DNA of 64,000 nt from Paenibacillus agri. Lineage in GTDB: Bacteria; Bacillota; Bacilli; Paenibacillales; Paenibacillaceae. The notes under the pieces are model-generated. The model saw nothing but the letters and a program-made list of their open reading frames with translations. It did not search any database and was not told the DNA's origin. Below are positions 60,264-64,000 of the stretch, one piece after another. The position numbers and the translations under genes are program-made. Positions within the stretch are counted from its first letter, which is position 1, and the number at the start of each line of letters is the position of its first letter. The stretch spans positions 150,675-214,674 of the forward strand of contig NZ_JABWCS010000214.1 of assembly GCF_013359945.1 (NCBI RefSeq), read 5' to 3'.

Positions 60264-62768
60264 TTATTGTTTCTTGAGCAGAATCGCTTTAGCTCTTGAA
60301 CTGACACCTAGTTTATTGTAAATGGTGGATAGATAGACACGGATAGTCCCTTCTGATAGGTCAAGCTGCTGTGCAATTTGACGATTTGTAATGCCATCTA
60401 CTAGCAAATCAAACACTTCTTGTTCCCTGGGTGTCAACAGTTCGTTTTTTTCAGGAATCGTCTTGGTTCCTTCTAAAAGATATTTGAAATAATGCGCTGG
60501 TATCGTGCCCCATTGTTCTTCCAGCTTCTCTAGCTTAAAGTACTTATCCAGAAGAGGCAGTATCTCAGGCTCATCCAAGAAAGTACGAATGTAGTAGTAA
60601 GGGGCTGCCAGGGTTAACGCCTCATGCAAAATAGCCAGGGCTGTGTCTTGATTATCTAAGCGATGATGGCAAATCACTTCAAGTACCGTTGCTTCCAGGA
60701 TTGTGGCTATTTGCTCGTCTTGCTGGGCTTTCGTCTTTACTCCAATAAGAACAGTTAAAGCAGCCTCAGGCTGTTCTTTTAATAACAACAAGCGGGCATA
60801 TACTAACATCCAAAAAGGTTGTTTGGTTGTTGTAGATTGCAAAATGCTCTCAGCATGCTGGATATCACCAGCTACAATGTAACAATACGCTTGCATAATG
60901 CGAAGGGATGTAATCCAATGTTTTTCTGAGACTTGTTCAAGCACCCCGCTGAGCATAGCCTGCGCCGAAATCATTTGGTTTTGCTGGGCGTAAATTTTTG
61001 CTTTTAATAAATACATCGGAATAAATAAACCCGGATCTTGAAACTGATGCCCTAAGCGGAGGGCTGTTTCTATATCCTGCTGTGCCAGCTCGATTAAATT
61101 TCGTTCGTATAAAGATTCTGCGGAGACCCCATAACTAAACGCAGTGACATTCCACGTTTGCAGAAAAGTTCCCCTAAAAAGCTGTGTAATGACAGCGCCT
61201 TCTTCTATGAAGGGCAATTTCCCTTTCGAACCCAAACTGGTACGTAAAAGTTTATATTCGAAAATATTATAGGGCATTGGAATGTTATCCCAGCGTGAAG
61301 GGATATGACCCTTTGTAATCTGCTTTTTTATAATTTCCGACATAGCCTGCAGATCTCCACCTGCTGCAATAATAGCGTAAGCCTTGGTAGTTTCATATAT
61401 ATAGACTATTGCTGCATGCTCTTCTTGCTCCATCCATCGCTCGGTTAGCTGAAGCTTCTCCAATTCTTGCATGAGGGAAGAAGACAGGCCCACATCTCCT
61501 GCTGAGATGGAGGTTATAAAGCCAATAACGAGCATTTCATAGGTTGCTTGATAGGGTGAGGATTGTATCCCTTGGAGCCAGCGTATGAAAGTGACGGCTT
61601 GTCCTGATAAATACAATTCAACAAGATGGTGTGTAATCCAGGGAACCGCAATTTCATAGCGTTCATATCGTAATACGAGCTCAATTGCAGATATATAGTC
61701 GCCTGTATCATATATAAAATTAGCTGTCTGCTGAACTAATTGCTGTAGCTGCTGTGCTGATATCTCTCTTTTCAATTCGAGTTGTAAAGCATCAGCAAAG
61801 AGTTGATGATAACGAAACACCGGCTGCAGTGTTTGAATACGGACAATAAAAAGTCCTTTTCTCTCTAACTCTTCCAGTAGATCCAAACTATCTGTTCGAT
61901 GGGTTAAATGATCGCAGATGGTTGGTTCCAGTTCATTTAAAAGTGATGTGTATAATAAAAACTTTTGTGTTGGGAGAGGCAAGGTTTCGATTATTTCTTG
62001 CAGCACAAATTCAGAAATGTAAGGCTGTGCCTGGGCGATCCCATCCTGTCTCAGTGCGTCTGGCCCGATGGCTAGACTCACTAGTATTAATCCAGCGACC
62101 CACCCCTCTGTTTTCTCCATAATATATGGCATAGAATCTTGATATGTTGAAGAGATATCTTTCATAGCGAACAATCGCTCTGCTTCTGTACTGGTAAAAC
62201 GCAACTATTCTGTGTTGATCTCGTGCACCCACTGTTTGACACGCCATTTGGCAACAGGTAGTGGCAAGGTAGTACGCGTGGTTAGATAAACATGAGCCTG
62301 CTCGGGAAGCCGCTCAATGAGCTGTGTCATAAGCCGGTGAATGAATGCATCGTGAATGAAATGATAATCATCAATGACAATGTGTAAAGAATCCTCAAGG
62401 GTATAGATTTCCTCTATGAAAGAATGAACGAAGAACTCAAGCGCTGCCGGGTCCTGTGAATGCAAGAGTGGTGCCAGTACTTCTACTATATTGGTTTGGC
62501 AAGCTTTCGCCACCGCATGTAAAATATACGACCAGTAACGGATGGGGTCATTGTCACCGGGTTCTATAGATATCCAAGCCATTTTTCCTTGCACCTGTTG
62601 AAGCCAATGACTTAAGGTCGTTGTTTTGCCGTAGCCCGCTGGTGCGCGAAGAATAGTTACCTTTTTTAGAGCGCTGTTTTGTAAACTGCGATGTAATGTT
62701 GTTCTCTCTACAATGGGTGTTTTGCTATGAGGAATATTTATTTTAGAAGATAACAGCGAGCTGGACAT
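60264..62768 (-). pseudogene. MalT/LAL-type LuxR regulator interrupted by an in-frame TAG
   Basis: One 835-codon frame on the minus strand with a single TAG at 62205-62207. Before it (188 codons): APAGYGKTTTL (Walker A, residues 42-52) and HIVIDDYHFIHD (Walker B), the STAND ATPase of large MalT-like activators. After it (646 codons): TPR-like helices and a C-terminal LuxR HTH (LTPREQEVFDLLVDGITNRQIAQQLDLSEGTIRVYLSTIYNKLGVSSRAKAI). The break reads NTE-stop-LRFTSTEAERLF; a CAG codon would restore it. ATG 62768 after AAGGAG. Divergent from a surface-protein gene it may have controlled. Confidence 0.85.
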
Positions 62769-62943
62769 ATGTATGGGGCTCCTTAAGCAGAAGAGAGTAT
62801 ATTGACATATTTAGTACTATAAATTTTAATCCTTCAAATGTTAATAGTCCAATCATTAACATTCGTCAGTATTCCATACGGATATTTTATATTAAAATTA
62901 AAAAAGAATTGTCTAGTCTATTATAAAGGGAGAGATACTTGAA

Positions 62944-64000
62944 GTGAGCAAAATACTGAATAAATATATGAAACCGTTAAAGTGGTTTGCCTTTGCATTC
63001 ATATGTGTTGTTGCCCTATTGGGAGCTCCAGATAAGGTAGCTAATGCAAGCATCCTTCCTCCTGGCAATCCAGAAGTTATTGAGATGGTCAAGGGAGATG
63101 TACCTGCGAATATTCCTCCTGGAAAAAAAACTGTTTGTCAGAATGATAGTAACATGTGCCCAACGGTTCAATGGGGAAGAGCTACATATTGGATATATAG
63201 CGATATTAATAATGATTACACTATGACAGTTGCGGCGTATAATTCGTCAGGTGCATTGCTTGGGTATAAGACTTTTTCGGGTGCGAGATATATAAATAAG
63301 ATTACTTTAAATGAAACGGATAGAACAGTAACTTTAATAGGGCAAGACAATAATGAGATAAGTTTTAACTGGGATGAACTTGTTAAATTATTAGCTGTTA
63401 CAAGAACGACAGTATCTGCTACTAAATCAACTTTTCTTACAGGTGAGACAGTTCATGTTACATTTAAGGTGGATGGTTATAAACCTTCTGGTTCAGTGAT
63501 GATGAAGTCACAGTGGGGAGATATCCCTCTCCCTTTACCATATGATGGAAGTGGGATATATCTTGTGCAATTAATGGGACTTAGTGCTGGTAACTATACT
63601 ATTGGTGCGGAATATTTAGGGAACGATGATCTTGAGCCCAGCACAGCGGATAGTATTACTATCACTGTTGTGTCAGGTTCTACTGTGAGCTTTGATGTGG
63701 ATGGAGGAACAAGTGTCGACCCAATCAGGGAAGAAGTAGGAAAGTTAATTATTAAGCCTACATCGCCAACCAAGTCAGGTTATGCCTTTGCGGGGTGGTA
63801 TAAGGACGCCCAGTTTAGTCAGGCTTGGGATTTTGGGGTAGACACGGTCCCGGGAAATAATATCACGCTCTATGCCAAGTGGGACATTAACCAATATAAA
63901 GTCAACTATGACAGTAACGGCGGATCGGCAGTAGTCAGCGAGACTGTAGAGTATGGAAAGAAAGTAGTAGAGCCTGCTGCGCCGACCAAGTCAGGCTATA
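62944..64000 (+). CDS. Secreted surface protein with InlB-type B-repeats, 5' part
   Basis: Open from GTG 62944 to the window end (352 codons). Seen: signal peptide (KPLKWFAFAFICVVALLGAPDKVANA), a first domain with two cysteines (KKTVCQNDSNMCPTVQWG), an Ig-like domain (TTVSATKSTFLTGETVHVTFKVDG...GNYTIGAEYLGND), then Listeria-Bacteroides repeats (VSFDVDGGTSVDPI...PTKSGYAFAGWYKDAQFSQAWDF...ITLYAKWDINQYKVNYDSNGGS) with a second one starting. Such proteins are usually long and wall-bound (SLH or sortase anchor), which lies beyond the window. GGGAGAG upstream. Confidence 0.88.
   Translation, partial: MSKILNKYMKPLKWFAFAFICVVALLGAPDKVANASILPPGNPEVIEMVKGDVPANIPPGKKTVCQNDSNMCPTVQWGRATYWIYSDINNDYTMTVAAYNSSGALLGYKTFSGARYINKITLNETDRTVTLIGQDNNEISFNWDELVKLLAVTRTTVSATKSTFLTGETVHVTFKVDGYKPSGSVMMKSQWGDIPLPLPYDGSGIYLVQLMGLSAGNYTIGAEYLGNDDLEPSTADSITITVVSGSTVSFDVDGGTSVDPIREEVGKLIIKPTSPTKSGYAFAGWYKDAQFSQAWDFGVDTVPGNNITLYAKWDINQYKVNYDSNGGSAVVSETVEYGKKVVEPAAPTKSGY

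Overview
The window looks like a chromosomal segment of a Paenibacillus-type, endospore-forming, low-to-mid G+C Gram-positive bacterium. The evidence is the division and cell-wall (dcw) cluster running directly into spoIIGA-sigE-sigG and the ylm genes, a YteA-family sporulation regulator, small YjcZ and YjfB proteins, two YolD-like proteins, and leader-controlled ileS (T-box) and pyr (PyrR) genes. Gene order follows Bacillus subtilis closely over the first 24 kb, with murA between murG and divIB where B. subtilis has murB.

Bases 1-24.5 kb are the conserved core: murD (partial), a SEDS protein (ftsW/spoVE type), murG, murA, divIB, ftsA, ftsZ, an Rpn-family nuclease, spoIIGA-sigE-sigG, ylmC/ymxH, pgeF, yggS/ylmE, sepF, ylmG, ylmH, divIVA, a T-box leader, ileS (long, type-2-like), a DUF5665 protein, yteA/ylyA-type, lspA and a RluD-like pseudouridine synthase. 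An ~800-bp G+C-rich composite repeat lies between the T-box terminator and the ileS start: five 84-bp tandem units enclosed by long inverted arms.

Bases 24.5-32.6 kb separate rluD-like from pyrR, which are neighbours in B. subtilis. This stretch holds a DapL-like aminotransferase, a palindromic repeat element (copy A), a methyltransferase, an alpha/beta hydrolase divergent from a two-HTH MerR regulator, an HxlR regulator, an ECF sigma factor fused to pentapeptide-like repeats, a nucleotidyltransferase and a gene remnant.

Bases 32.6-41.8 kb are the pyrimidine operon pyrR-pyrB-pyrC-carA-carB-pyrF-pyrE behind a PyrR-type attenuator. It has no pyrP, pyrK or pyrD.

Bases 41.8-64 kb are accessory: an orphan solute-binding protein, tRNA-fMet and tRNA-Ile2, many small proteins (several of 30-58 residues), three candidate LexA boxes, a NucB-type nuclease, a GH26 enzyme with PA14, an M15 peptidase, a WGxxGxxG protein, a second copy of the palindromic element (copy B), tRNA-Leu, a SpoVD/PBP2B-type transpeptidase with PASTA domains, a MalT-type regulator broken by one in-frame TAG, and the start of a surface protein with InlB-type repeats that runs off the window. 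The strongest candidates for something undescribed are the ileS leader repeat and the four-motif palindromic element found twice with near-identical spacing.
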